Source of the DNA: Tenacibaculum sp.
GTDB taxonomy: Bacteria > Bacteroidota > Bacteroidia > Flavobacteriales > Flavobacteriaceae
Length of the DNA stretch: 61,958 nucleotides
Reading direction: 5' to 3'
Assembly (NCBI GenBank): GCA_020629275.1
Contig: JAHDDQ010000010.1
Location: 1 to 61,958, forward strand
The position numbers and the translations under genes were made by a program. Within the stretch, counting starts at the first letter, position 1, and each line of letters starts with the position of its first letter. Shown here piece by piece: positions 25,704 to 35,229 of this stretch. The notes below the pieces were generated by a model. The model saw only the letters and a program-made list of their open reading frames with translations. It did no database searches and was not told the origin of the DNA.

Positions 25704-27572
25704 CTACTCCTCCATTTTCATGGAAAGCTCGAACCAACGTTCTTCTTTAGTTTCTAATTCTTCAATAATTTTTTGAAGCTCTAACGATTTATCATTAATA
25801 TCCTCAGGAGTAACTTCACCATTAGAAAATTGACTTTCGATCACTACCTTCTTTTTTTGTAAGTTTTCTACATCTTTTTCTAAGGTGCCAAACTCACGCT
25901 TTTCATTATAACTAAGCTTACCTTTTTGAGCTGTTTTAGTTACTTTTGGAGCCTCTTTTTCTTTTACGTTTGAATTTACTTGTTGTTTCGGCTGAGAGTC
26001 TTCATAGGTTCTAAAATCAGAATAATTCCCTGGAAAATTTTCTATCACTCCTTCACCTCTAAAAACAAATAAGGAATCTACAATTTTATCCATAAAATAA
26101 CGGTCGTGAGACACTACCATTAAGTTACCTGGATAATCTAATAAAAAGTTCTCAAGAACATTTAGCGTAACTACATCCAAATCATTGGTAGGCTCATCCA
26201 ATATTAAAAAATTAGGATTCTGAATTAAAACCGCACATAAATACAAACGCTTCTGCTCTCCTCCACTTAATTTCTCAACAAAATCATATTGCTTTTTCCT
26301 GTCAAATAAAAAACGTTCTAATAGTTGAGATGCTGAAATTTTTCGCCCTTTTGTTAATGGAATATATTCTCCAAATTCCTTAATAACATCGATTACTTTC
26401 TGCCCTTCTTTTACATGAATTCCTTTCTGAGTATAATACCCGAATTTTACTGTTTCTCCAACCACTACTTTTCCACCATCAATTGGTGCGGTTCCTGTTA
26501 AAATATTCAAAAAAGAAGACTTTCCTGTTCCATTTTTACCAATAATTCCAATACGTTCTCCTTTGGTAAATACATAATCAAAACCATCTAAAATAACTTT
26601 GGTGTCAAAGGATTTTTTAAGTTTATGTAATTCAACAATTTTACTTCCAAGACGTTCCATGTTAATTTCTAACTGAACTTCATGCTCATTTCGTCTTTTA
26701 TGCGCTTTTTCTTTTATTGTAGAAAAATCATCAATACGAGATTTAGACTTTGTTGTACGCGCTTTTGGCTGTCGGCGCATCCATTCTAGCTCTTTTTTGA
26801 ATAAGCTTTTTGCTTTTCCAAGATTTACCGCTTCTAACGCTCTTCTTTCTTCTTTATTTTGAAGATAATACGAATAATTTCCTTTGTACTTATAGAGTTT
26901 TCCTTCGTCTAATTCAATTATTTCGTTGCAAACACGCTCTAAAAAATAGCGGTCGTGCGTAACCATGAATAAGGTTATCTTTTCCTTAGCAAAAAAAGCT
27001 TCTAACCATTCTATCATTTCTAAATCTAAATGGTTAGTCGGTTCGTCTAGTATCAATAAATCTGGTTTATTAATTAAAACGATTGCTAAACCTAATCGTT
27101 TTTTTTGTCCCCCAGAGAGCTTCTCTATTTTTAAATCTAAAGTATCAAGTTTTAATTTTGATAGAATTTGCTTGTATTGTGTTTCAAAATCCCACGCATT
27201 ATGTCGATCCATCAATTCGAAAGCTTTCTGGTACGCATCCGCATCGTCAGTATTCTCTAACGCTTTTTCATATTCTTTAATAACCGTAAGGATTTTATTT
27301 TCTGTTGAGAAAATAGTCTCTTCTATTGTTAAATTAGGATCGAAGTTCTGTTTTTGCGCTAAATAAGCTATATCAATTCCTTTTCTACTAACTACCTGCC
27401 CTGTATCTGGGGTATCTAGACCTGCTATAATATTTAAAATAGAAGTTTTACCAGTACCATTTTTTGCAACAAAGGCAACTTTTTGATCTTTATTAATTCC
27501 AAAAGAAATGTTTTCAAATAATACTCGTTCTCCGTAGGCTTTCGCTATATTTTCAACTGTAAGGTAATTCAT
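25704..27572 (-). CDS. uup: ABC-F family ATPase (Uup-like)
   Basis: About 622 residues from ATG 27572; an upstream ATG at 27614 adds 14 unconserved residues. There are two ABC domains in one chain with no membrane part: Walker A KNGTGKTS and GKNGTGKSS, signatures LSGGQKKR and LSGGEQKR, Walker B LLILDEPTNHLD and FLILDEPTNDLD. The linker has the ABC-F charged helices (RRQPKARTTKSKSRIDDF). A C-terminal coiled coil (EKDVENLQKKKVVIESQF) is Uup-like. ABC-F proteins act on ribosomes; Uup also affects DNA transactions. It is a single gene on the minus strand. Confidence 0.85.
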   Translation of the reverse strand: MNYLTVENIAKAYGERVLFENISFGINKDQKVAFVAKNGTGKTSILNIIAGLDTPDTGQVVSRKGIDIAYLAQKQNFDPNLTIEETIFSTENKILTVIKEYEKALENTDDADAYQKAFELMDRHNAWDFETQYKQILSKLKLDTLDLKIEKLSGGQKKRLGLAIVLINKPDLLILDEPTNHLDLEMIEWLEAFFAKEKITLFMVTHDRYFLERVCNEIIELDEGKLYKYKGNYSYYLQNKEERRALEAVNLGKAKSLFKKELEWMRRQPKARTTKSKSRIDDFSTIKEKAHKRRNEHEVQLEINMERLGSKIVELHKLKKSFDTKVILDGFDYVFTKGERIGIIGKNGTGKSSFLNILTGTAPIDGGKVVVGETVKFGYYTQKGIHVKEGQKVIDVIKEFGEYIPLTKGRKISASQLLERFLFDRKKQYDFVEKLSGGEQKRLYLCAVLIQNPNFLILDEPTNDLDVVTLNVLENFLLDYPGNLMVVSHDRYFMDKIVDSLFVFRGEGVIENFPGNYSDFRTYEDSQPKQQVNSNVKEKEAPKVTKTAQKGKLSYNEKREFGTLEKDVENLQKKKVVIESQFSNGEVTPEDINDKSLELQKIIEELETKEERWFELSMKMEE

Positions 27573-27759
27573 TAATTTAGATTGGAATTTAATGTGAACT
27601 AATTCAAAAAACAATGGGCAAAGGTAATAATTTTAATATGCTACTAGTTCTTTTCGAGTATTATTAACTTACCGAAGTGGATCGGAAAATGATTATTAAT
27701 AAAGTCTCCTAAATTTACACTCTTTTCTAATGAAAGAAATAATCTTCACGGGTTTTATT

Positions 27760-27794
27760 AAAAAAAGCCCTAGCAAATTGCTAGGGCTTTTTTT
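27760..27794 (-). terminator. Strong rho-independent terminator
   Basis: A hairpin with GCCCTAGCAA and TTGCTAGGGC arms flanked by A7 on one side and T7 on the other, so it can work in both directions. It lies just after the stop of the M43 protease gene and ends that transcript. Confidence 0.85.
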
Positions 27795-27836
27795 AATATT
27801 AACATGTTATATCATTTATAACACTAAATTACGGCT

Positions 27837-29600
27837 TTACTTCTTCACTAATTTTGTTACAAAAGATTTTTGACCGTCGTTAACTTCTAATATATATAAA
27901 CCTGAATTTAATTTAGAAATGTCTATTCTCTCAGCCTTTAATCCTCCTGCTTGGATAGTTTGACCAATTGTATTTACAATTCTATATGACGCTAAGCTAA
28001 TATTTTCTTTATTCATTCTTAATGCCACATAATCGTTTGCTGGATTAGGATAAACAGCGAAAGTAAGTGATTTTTCATTACCTAATTCTCTAACTGAACC
28101 TGAATCAGTTCTTACAGAACCAGAAGATACAATTCTAATAGAGTAATCTTCTACTTCTCCGTCAGCGAAAGTCTCGCAAGGAGTTTGAGCAGCGTTATAC
28201 TTCATAGATACACGCATTCTTGTTGTACCTAATGTAGCATTTGAAGGAACATTTACAGTTGCAGATAAGTTGTTTGCACTTGAAGACGAACCAGAAACTA
28301 CTTTTTCACTGTTTTCAAATGTACCGTTCTGGTTAAAATCGATCCATACAGCCCAAAACTCTGTATAAGCTGTTCCACTAAATCCTGCACTTATAGTCAT
28401 TGAGTTAGAGCTTCCTCTAGCTAAAGTTCCTGTTTGAGATGTAAAGTTTCCATAACCGTTATTCGATGCTGTACTATTTCTTATACCTCCTAATTGTACA
28501 TTGTCAATCCATTCAAAAGAAGAACGATTTCCTTTAGATGCACAATAGCTAACTGGCGTTGGATTACCTCCACCACCACCGCTTCCTGCAGTAGTCTTGT
28601 CAGATAACGCTAAAGCTCTTCTTGCTCCTCCAGCGTTTAAATATGAACGCATTCTGTTCTTCTGTCCTAATGTAAATAAGTTCATACAAGAGTCATCAGA
28701 ATAGTCCATATAGTTTTGAACCATATCCTCAGATCCACAAGATCTATGTCCTGTAACACAACCATAGTTTGGCGCGTCAGACGTTGGAGTATCAGACACT
28801 AAATCATCAACACCACAACCACCATCACCCCAAATGTGACGTAAACCGAAATAATGCCCTACTTCGTGTGTAGTAGTTCTACCTCCATCAAAAGGAGCTC
28901 TTGCAGTTCCACTAGTACCAAAATATTGATCAGCCATTACCACTCCATCAGTTGAAGCATCTGTATCCCAAGGGAATTGAGCAAAACCTAAAATAGTAGC
29001 TGTTCCTGTAGGTGTATTTCTTATTATGTTATCAACAATCCACATATTTAAATATTCTGAAGTGTTCCATGGACTTACTCCACCTCTAGATGCTTTTTTA
29101 AGGTCATCTCCTTCTCCTAATGTTATATTCCATGTAGACTTACTTACTCTTTTTCTAGTAATACCAGTTGTAGCATTACCGTTTGGATCAACTTTAGCTA
29201 AATAAAACTCAATTTGAGAATCTGCTGCTTGCGACCATTTATTTGTTCTATCTGAATTTGTTCTTCTAAAATCAGCATTCAATACATTTATTTGAGATTG
29301 AATTTGAGCATTGCTGATATTATTTGTTGAGTTTGTATGTAATACGTGTACTACTACTGGAATCTGGATAACGTTTCCTACAATTTTACCTTGTAAGTTA
29401 GCCATTTCCGACACTTTTCTTTGCGTAAAAGCTTCCATTTCTAGCATACTATTTCTAATACTAGGGTTTTTTTCCATCTTTTGTTCAAAGATTTCTTGAG
29501 CACTACAACTACGCTTTTCTGAATGAGTAGATTTTTGTTGAGCAAATAAAGAGAAGCTAGCAAACAGCCCCATTGCCATTAAAGTAATTTTACTTTTCAT
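27837..29600 (-). CDS. M43-type secreted zinc metalloprotease with GEVED domain and T9SS tail
   Basis: A 587-residue protein with a Sec signal (LMAMGLFASFSLFAQ). The catalytic zinc motif is HEVGHYFGLRH (H245, E246, H249, H255), the long HExxHxxGxxH form of pappalysin/ulilysin-like M43 peptidases. Upstream is DGVVMADQYFGTSG and downstream NYMDYSDDSCMN, supplying the Met turn. A GEVED domain follows (FADGEVEDYSIRI), then a C-terminal Por-type sorting domain (YPNPANDYVALRM ... ILEVNDGQKSFVTKLVKK). It is exported by Sec and T9SS and is probably on the surface or released. Its GEVED and tail are close copies of those in the S8 protease next to it. Confidence 0.9.
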   Translation of the reverse strand: MKSKITLMAMGLFASFSLFAQQKSTHSEKRSCSAQEIFEQKMEKNPSIRNSMLEMEAFTQRKVSEMANLQGKIVGNVIQIPVVVHVLHTNSTNNISNAQIQSQINVLNADFRRTNSDRTNKWSQAADSQIEFYLAKVDPNGNATTGITRKRVSKSTWNITLGEGDDLKKASRGGVSPWNTSEYLNMWIVDNIIRNTPTGTATILGFAQFPWDTDASTDGVVMADQYFGTSGTARAPFDGGRTTTHEVGHYFGLRHIWGDGGCGVDDLVSDTPTSDAPNYGCVTGHRSCGSEDMVQNYMDYSDDSCMNLFTLGQKNRMRSYLNAGGARRALALSDKTTAGSGGGGGNPTPVSYCASKGNRSSFEWIDNVQLGGIRNSTASNNGYGNFTSQTGTLARGSSNSMTISAGFSGTAYTEFWAVWIDFNQNGTFENSEKVVSGSSSSANNLSATVNVPSNATLGTTRMRVSMKYNAAQTPCETFADGEVEDYSIRIVSSGSVRTDSGSVRELGNEKSLTFAVYPNPANDYVALRMNKENISLASYRIVNTIGQTIQAGGLKAERIDISKLNSGLYILEVNDGQKSFVTKLVKK

Positions 29601-29695
29601 TTTTTAAGGGTTTAAAAATTAAGTTAAATAGAATTAATTGATTATTTCATTAAAAAAACACAAAAAACAAAGGTTGTTTTTGTCAATTGCTCGCC

Positions 29696-29727
29696 GAAAG
29701 TATAATTTTGTTAACAAAAAAGCAAAC
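29696..29727 (-). promoter_or_regulatory. Possible Bacteroidota-type promoter for the M43 protease
   Basis: On the minus strand, TACTTTCG (close to TAnnTTTG) is preceded about 20 bases earlier by TTTG. It lies about 95 bases before the protease start codon. One mismatch in the -7 box, so tentative. Confidence 0.35.
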
Positions 29728-29802
29728 AAATTGTTAATTTTAAGTTATTTTTTTTAACTATCCTTAGAAAACAATACTAGAATAGTAACCTTAAAATAAA
29801 AA

Positions 29803-29826
29803 AACCCAAGCTTTTAAGCTTGGGTT
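29803..29826 (-). terminator. Rho-independent terminator of the S8 protease gene
   Basis: AACCCAAGCTT and AAGCTTGGGTT arms with a 2-base loop, followed on the minus strand by a T-rich tract. It starts 30 bases after the stop codon at 29856. Confidence 0.8.
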
Positions 29827-29855
29827 ACTACTTGGTTTAAATAAATTGAAGGGTT

Positions 29856-32800
29856 TTATCTTTTAACCAATTTAGTTTTAAATGATTTTTGACCATCATT
29901 AACTTCTAATATATACACTCCTAAATTAAGTGCACTAATATTAATACTCTCATTTTGTAATGCTCCACGCTGAACAACTTGTCCTATAGTGTTTACAATT
30001 CTATATGATGCTAAGTTTACCTCCCTAGTATTCATTTGAACTTGAATAACATCAGTCGCTGGATTAGGATATGTAGCTAATACTAATGATTTTTCATTTC
30101 CTAATGTATCAAAATTACTAAACGTTGTATACGAACTTGACGTTGTTGAAGCCGTTATGTTAATTGTATAATCTTCTACCTCACCATCTGCAAAATTCTC
30201 ACAAGCGGTTTGAGCTGCATTATATTTCATCGATACACGCATTCTAGTTTGACCTAAAATTGCACTTGACGGTACTGCTACCGTAGATGATAAGTTGTTT
30301 GCACTTGAAGATGAACCGTTAACAACCTGTTCAGAACTTTCAAATGTTCCGTTTTGATTAAAATCAATCCAAACAGACCAAAACTCTGTATACGCAGTTC
30401 CACTAAACCCTGCACTTATAATCATCGGATTCGAACTTCCTCTAGCTAAAGTACCTACTTGAGCAGTAAAATCCGAATAACCGCTTCCTGCTCCTGTCGC
30501 ATTTGCTATTCCTCCTAATTCTACATTATCAATCCACTCAAATGATGTTCTATTACCACTTGAAGCACAATAATTAACTGGCGCTGGTGTATCACTTAAC
30601 GTAGTAAATGTTACTGAACCTGCTGCTGATTCATTCCCTGCAGCATCTTTTGCTCTTACTGAAAATGTATAGTTTGTATCAGCTACTAATCCTGTAACAT
30701 TAGCAGAAGTTCCAGTAACTGTTCCAATATTTGACGATCCTTGATACACGTCATAACCTGTAACAGCAACATTATCTGTAGCTGCTGACCAACTGATTGT
30801 AGCTGTTGTTTGTGTAATACTAGATGCTTGAACATTACTTGGAACTGTTGGCGCTTCAGTATCTGAACCTGATGTTGTTCCTGTTACCGCAATGTCATCA
30901 ATAGCGATATCACTAGACCATCCGTTTCCTGTTACCCCAACTAATCTAAATTTCACTGATCCTCCAACATAAGCATTTAAACTTACAGATATATCGTTCC
31001 ATTGGTTACCTTTATTGCCTGAATCGGTCCATAAATTTGTCCATGATGAACCATTATTGTCAGATACTTGTAATGTTAATGATCCTACATTGTTTCCATA
31101 CATGTGATTTTTAAATGTAAAATCTGCTGAAGAAACACTTGATAAATCAAAACAATCACTCTCTAAAATTGCAGTTGCATTTGACCCTATTTGACCAGCA
31201 CTGCTGTTACTTGAAGCTTCTAAAAACATATAAAATGAACCTTGTGACGCAGCTCCAGGTCCTGTATTATTTGAAGGCGTTCCTCCACTATCTCTTACCC
31301 AATCTCCATCATCTCCTCCTACTTGACTCCATCCTGCATTCGTTTCAAATCCTTCACTATAAGGTAATGCTTGACATGAAGGCGCAGCTCCTGTAGTAAA
31401 ACTAACTGAATTACTATAGTTTGAATTACCACTAGTACATTTACTACGAACTTGAACTTGGTATTGAGTCGCAGCCGATAAACCAGATAATGTTTTAGTT
31501 GTTCCTGATTCAGCACTTGTTGTCCAAGAAGAAGTTCCTGCTTGGCGGTATCTAAAATCGTAAGTCGCTCCTGCAACTGAATTCCACTCAACTGTCGCAC
31601 CAAATGCTGAAGTTCCAGATACTGTAACCCCTGTTGGTACAGTCGCATTACAAACTGTTGGTGTTCCTGTTAAACCTGTAACTATTAGGGTATAATTCTG
31701 ACTTCCACCCGTTAAACTTCCTTTATTAGTTACTGTAATTGTGTATGTTCCTGAAGCTCCAGATATGTCGACTCTTTCATAAGGGTCTACATTATTATCT
31801 CTTTTTGTGTTTGTTGTTGCTCCTGTTAATTCATATGGTAAATATTCTGTTCCTCCTTTAGACACTCTAATATCTAAATCATTTACTAAAACTGGAGTTG
31901 TAGAATTTACTGTAGTATTAGCAGTACCTGGTCTGTCTGTCCAAGATATAGAGGCTAATAATGGGCTTACCCCGTCAGAATCTACAGTAATTGTATAGGT
32001 TTGTCCTGATGTTAATGTCAACTCTTCTATTTTAGTTTCGTTCCCATTTTTCGTAATTGTTTCAGCAGCACGTTTAGCATTTAACAGACCCCATCCAAAA
32101 ACAGCATCTGGTCCTGATGCTCCTGCATCATCAGCAGTATGTAATGCTAAACCTTTTAAACTAGCAGCCCTCATGAAATTTCCATTAACATTATTATAAT
32201 GTTGTTGTAAAACTAATAAAGAACCTGCAACGTTTGGAGAAGCCATAGATGTTCCTGTAATCGAATTATATGCTGTATTACTATTATGATATGAAGAATA
32301 TACTCCTGTTCCATTTCCTGTAATATCTGGCTTAATACGAAAATCATCTGTAGGTCCTTCACTACTCGATGAATTAATTGATACTGAAATTAGGTTTCCA
32401 TTAGCAGCAATATTTGCATCTTGTGCGTTAGCTACTACTAAGTTATTCTTAGCAGTTGCATGGCCTGTTAACTTATCAAACCCCGATCCTCCTGTTGGAT
32501 TGTTATTTGCTGAATTATCATTTCCGTCGTTACCCGCTGCTACAACCATTAAGTAATTAGGTGCGTTAAACATAATTTGATCCCAAGATCTTGAAGTAGT
32601 AATATATCCACCGAAATAATGTTGTGGAATTTGAACTTGACCAGCTTGATTTCTTGCAGCGAAACCGTAAGAATGATTAGAAACTAACATTCCGTTTGCT
32701 GCTGCTGTAGTTGCTTCAGAAGTATCACTATTCCAATCGTGACCAACGGCACTTGCATGAGGCGCCATTCCTTTTGCAGCTGCATCAATACCTGCTGCTA

Positions 32801-33314
32801 TTATTGTTCCTGTAACATGAGCTGCGTGAAAGTTTAAAGAAGAACTTCCGTCTCCAACAGAATAACGATTATTTCCACCAGCCCCATCATACTCTTGATG
32901 TGATGCTCTGGCAATACCACCATCCCAAACGTGACCTGTCATATTTTGACCCATAAGATTTAATCCTAATGAACCACCATTGTGTAAATGATCTGTTCTG
33001 GTAGATTTTGCCGCGTCTACATTAAATGTTGTGTAATAAATTGGTTTACCATTAACTACTTTTTGTAGTTCTAATAAACGTCCGTCTTTAGTAGTAATTT
33101 TTGTCTTCCATCCTTGACGTTTTGCTAGATCGATAGCTTGTTTCTTTTCTTGTTGAGCTTTAGCTTGGAAGCTTTGCCCAAGTTGTTCGAGTTTAACCAA
33201 ATCGTAATTATTACGAATTTGTTGAACTTCTTTCTTACTTTGCGCCTGAGTTTGAAGTGTCATTGCTAACAATGCCGCAGGAAGCATAAGTTTTCCAAAG
33301 TACATGTTTTTCAT
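29856..33314 (-). CDS. S8 subtilisin-like serine protease with FN3, GEVED and T9SS tail
   Basis: A 1152-residue secreted protein. The signal is near LPAALLAMTLQTQAQ. The catalytic triad is visible as D131 (GHVWDGGIA), H166 (HAAHVTGT) and S356 (GTSMASP). Then come a beta-sandwich typical of S8 C-terminal parts, a fibronectin type III domain (TVEWNSVAGATYDFRYR), a jelly-roll-like block, a second FN3 (TATISWSAATDNVAVTGYDV), a GEVED domain and a T9SS sorting tail ending KSFKTKLVKR. It acts outside the cell, degrading proteins. The GEVED and tail regions are near duplicates of the M43 protease downstream, suggesting domain copying between neighbours. Confidence 0.92.
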   Translation of the reverse strand: MKNMYFGKLMLPAALLAMTLQTQAQSKKEVQQIRNNYDLVKLEQLGQSFQAKAQQEKKQAIDLAKRQGWKTKITTKDGRLLELQKVVNGKPIYYTTFNVDAAKSTRTDHLHNGGSLGLNLMGQNMTGHVWDGGIARASHQEYDGAGGNNRYSVGDGSSSLNFHAAHVTGTIIAAGIDAAAKGMAPHASAVGHDWNSDTSEATTAAANGMLVSNHSYGFAARNQAGQVQIPQHYFGGYITTSRSWDQIMFNAPNYLMVVAAGNDGNDNSANNNPTGGSGFDKLTGHATAKNNLVVANAQDANIAANGNLISVSINSSSSEGPTDDFRIKPDITGNGTGVYSSYHNSNTAYNSITGTSMASPNVAGSLLVLQQHYNNVNGNFMRAASLKGLALHTADDAGASGPDAVFGWGLLNAKRAAETITKNGNETKIEELTLTSGQTYTITVDSDGVSPLLASISWTDRPGTANTTVNSTTPVLVNDLDIRVSKGGTEYLPYELTGATTNTKRDNNVDPYERVDISGASGTYTITVTNKGSLTGGSQNYTLIVTGLTGTPTVCNATVPTGVTVSGTSAFGATVEWNSVAGATYDFRYRQAGTSSWTTSAESGTTKTLSGLSAATQYQVQVRSKCTSGNSNYSNSVSFTTGAAPSCQALPYSEGFETNAGWSQVGGDDGDWVRDSGGTPSNNTGPGAASQGSFYMFLEASSNSSAGQIGSNATAILESDCFDLSSVSSADFTFKNHMYGNNVGSLTLQVSDNNGSSWTNLWTDSGNKGNQWNDISVSLNAYVGGSVKFRLVGVTGNGWSSDIAIDDIAVTGTTSGSDTEAPTVPSNVQASSITQTTATISWSAATDNVAVTGYDVYQGSSNIGTVTGTSANVTGLVADTNYTFSVRAKDAAGNESAAGSVTFTTLSDTPAPVNYCASSGNRTSFEWIDNVELGGIANATGAGSGYSDFTAQVGTLARGSSNPMIISAGFSGTAYTEFWSVWIDFNQNGTFESSEQVVNGSSSSANNLSSTVAVPSSAILGQTRMRVSMKYNAAQTACENFADGEVEDYTINITASTTSSSYTTFSNFDTLGNEKSLVLATYPNPATDVIQVQMNTREVNLASYRIVNTIGQVVQRGALQNESINISALNLGVYILEVNDGQKSFKTKLVKR

Positions 33315-33408
33315 TGTGAAGGGTTGATTAAAAATTTAGTTAATTGTAAGAACTTTCTTAATTTAAAAAATCATAAAGTAAATCTTAAATTTTTGTTAAT
33401 TAAGCGGT

Positions 33409-33438
33409 CAAATATAGTTTTTATTTTATAAATCAAAA
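33409..33438 (-). promoter_or_regulatory. Bacteroidota-type promoter of the S8 protease
   Basis: On the minus strand, TATATTTG fits TAnnTTTG exactly and TTTTG lies 17 bases upstream, matching the -33/-7 spacing of Bacteroidota housekeeping promoters. It lies about 95 bases before the ATG at 33314. Confidence 0.65.
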
Positions 33439-33515
33439 ACAAAGAGTGTGTATTTTGCTTATTTTAGTTCAAATTCCGCAATTTTTTAACACTTTTTAAA
33501 TTAAAAATACCAAAT

Positions 33516-35171
33516 ATGATAAAAGTTAAAAATCTATCTATTTTTTTTGACAAAAGAGCAGTAAATTCTGTTTCTTTTGAAATAAGACAGAATAGTATTT
33601 TAGGTATTGTTGGTGAAAGCGGTAGTGGTAAGTCAATAACTTCTTTGGCTATACTTAACTTACTTCCAAAAAAGGCAAAGACAACGGGAGAAATTCTTTT
33701 TGATGAACAAGATCTACTGAAACTCACGGAAAAAGAACTTCAAGAAATTAGAGGTAAAAAAATTTCCATGATTTTTCAAGAGCCTATGAGCTCCTTAAAT
33801 CCAAGCCTAACTTGCGGTGTTCAAGTATCTGAAATGTTGCAGGAGCATACTTCTTTGGAGCCTTCTGAAATAAAAAAAGAAGTAATTCAATTATTTGAAA
33901 AAGTCAAACTTCCAAGACCTGAAGAATTGTTTCATAACTATCCGCATCAAATTAGCGGAGGTCAAAAACAACGTGTTATGATAGCAATGGCTATCGCTTG
34001 TAAACCAAAATTATTGATTGCAGATGAACCTACTACAGCTCTTGATGTTACTGTTCAGAAGGAAATTATCAAACTACTGAAAGAACTTCAAGAGGAAACA
34101 AAAATGAGTATTCTCTTTATTACTCACGATTTAGCTTTGGTATCTGAAATTGCAGATGATCTTATTGTGATGTATCAAGGTGAGATTATGGAAAAAGGAA
34201 AAGCAAAAGACGTCTTCAACAATCCACAAGAAAGCTACACAAAAGCGCTTATTAACTCGAAGCCAAACCTAAGCTATAGACTCAAAAAGTTACCTACAGT
34301 GAAAGATTTCGTGAACAATACTATTTCAAATGAGATATATTTAGACGAAGATAGAAGGCAATTTCATAATATTATTTACAATACTACTCCACTCATTACT
34401 GTAAAAAATTTATCAAAAAAATACACCTCAAAAATTTCTTGGCTTTCCAAACCTAGATTTGTTACTGCAGTTAATAATGTTTCTTTCTCAATTTACGAAG
34501 GAGAGACTTTAGGTTTGGTTGGTGAATCTGGCTGCGGAAAAACGACTTTAGGAAGAACAATAATGCAGCTTGAAAAAGCCACTTCTGGAGAAATATTTTA
34601 TAAAGGAAAAGATATAACTAAACTACATAAAAAAGAGTTAAAAGCATTACGAAAAGATATACAAATTATTTTTCAAGATCCTTTTTCTTCCTTAAATCCG
34701 CGGATTCCTGTAGGTAAAGCAATTATGGAACCCATGGTGGTTCATAATATACTTTCTTCAGCAAAGGAGAGAAAAGCTTATGTGTTAGATTTACTTTTAA
34801 AAGTTGGTTTAGAACATGAACACTTTTACAGGTATCCTCATGAATTCTCTGGTGGGCAACGCCAAAGGGTTGGAATAGCTAGAACTATAGCATTACAACC
34901 TAAATTAATTATTTGCGACGAATCTGTATCTGCTTTAGACGTTTCTGTTCAAGCCCAAGTCTTAAACCTATTGAATACATTGAAATCAGAATTTAACTTT
35001 ACGTACATATTCATTTCTCATGATTTGTCTGTCGTCAAATATATTTCAGACAATGTAATTGTTATGAATAATGGTAATATAGAAGAAATTGGAGATGTAG
35101 ATGTTGTTTACAAAGAACCAAAAACAGATTACACGAAAACACTTATACAAGCAATACCCAAAGGAATTTAA
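33516..35171 (+). CDS. Double-ATPase ABC protein of the dipeptide/oligopeptide type
   Basis: A 551-residue protein that fuses two ABC domains of the DppD/DppF (YejF-like) type. Each half has a Walker A (GESGSGKSIT and GESGCGKTT), a signature (SGGQKQR and SGGQRQR) and a Walker B (LLIADEPTTALD and LIICDESVSALD). The end of each half has the oligopeptide family tail (YTKALINSKP; DYTKTLIQAIPKG). It should power a peptide permease, but no permease genes are adjacent, so its partners lie elsewhere. It is transcribed divergently from the S8 protease. Confidence 0.9.
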   Translation: MIKVKNLSIFFDKRAVNSVSFEIRQNSILGIVGESGSGKSITSLAILNLLPKKAKTTGEILFDEQDLLKLTEKELQEIRGKKISMIFQEPMSSLNPSLTCGVQVSEMLQEHTSLEPSEIKKEVIQLFEKVKLPRPEELFHNYPHQISGGQKQRVMIAMAIACKPKLLIADEPTTALDVTVQKEIIKLLKELQEETKMSILFITHDLALVSEIADDLIVMYQGEIMEKGKAKDVFNNPQESYTKALINSKPNLSYRLKKLPTVKDFVNNTISNEIYLDEDRRQFHNIIYNTTPLITVKNLSKKYTSKISWLSKPRFVTAVNNVSFSIYEGETLGLVGESGCGKTTLGRTIMQLEKATSGEIFYKGKDITKLHKKELKALRKDIQIIFQDPFSSLNPRIPVGKAIMEPMVVHNILSSAKERKAYVLDLLLKVGLEHEHFYRYPHEFSGGQRQRVGIARTIALQPKLIICDESVSALDVSVQAQVLNLLNTLKSEFNFTYIFISHDLSVVKYISDNVIVMNNGNIEEIGDVDVVYKEPKTDYTKTLIQAIPKGI

Positions 35172-35229
35172 CTTTTTCATTAACTTAATTAAGTAGTATA
35201 TTGCGTAACTAAAAAACTAGAAAAATTTA

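Noticed and set aside
26965..27366. 133-aa plus-strand frame inside the ABC-F gene
   Set aside because: It lies wholly within the conserved ATPase coding sequence; low-complexity translation.
31139..31648. Frames within the S8 protease repeats on both strands
   Set aside because: Alternative-frame readings of the FN3 and linker regions; no independent support.
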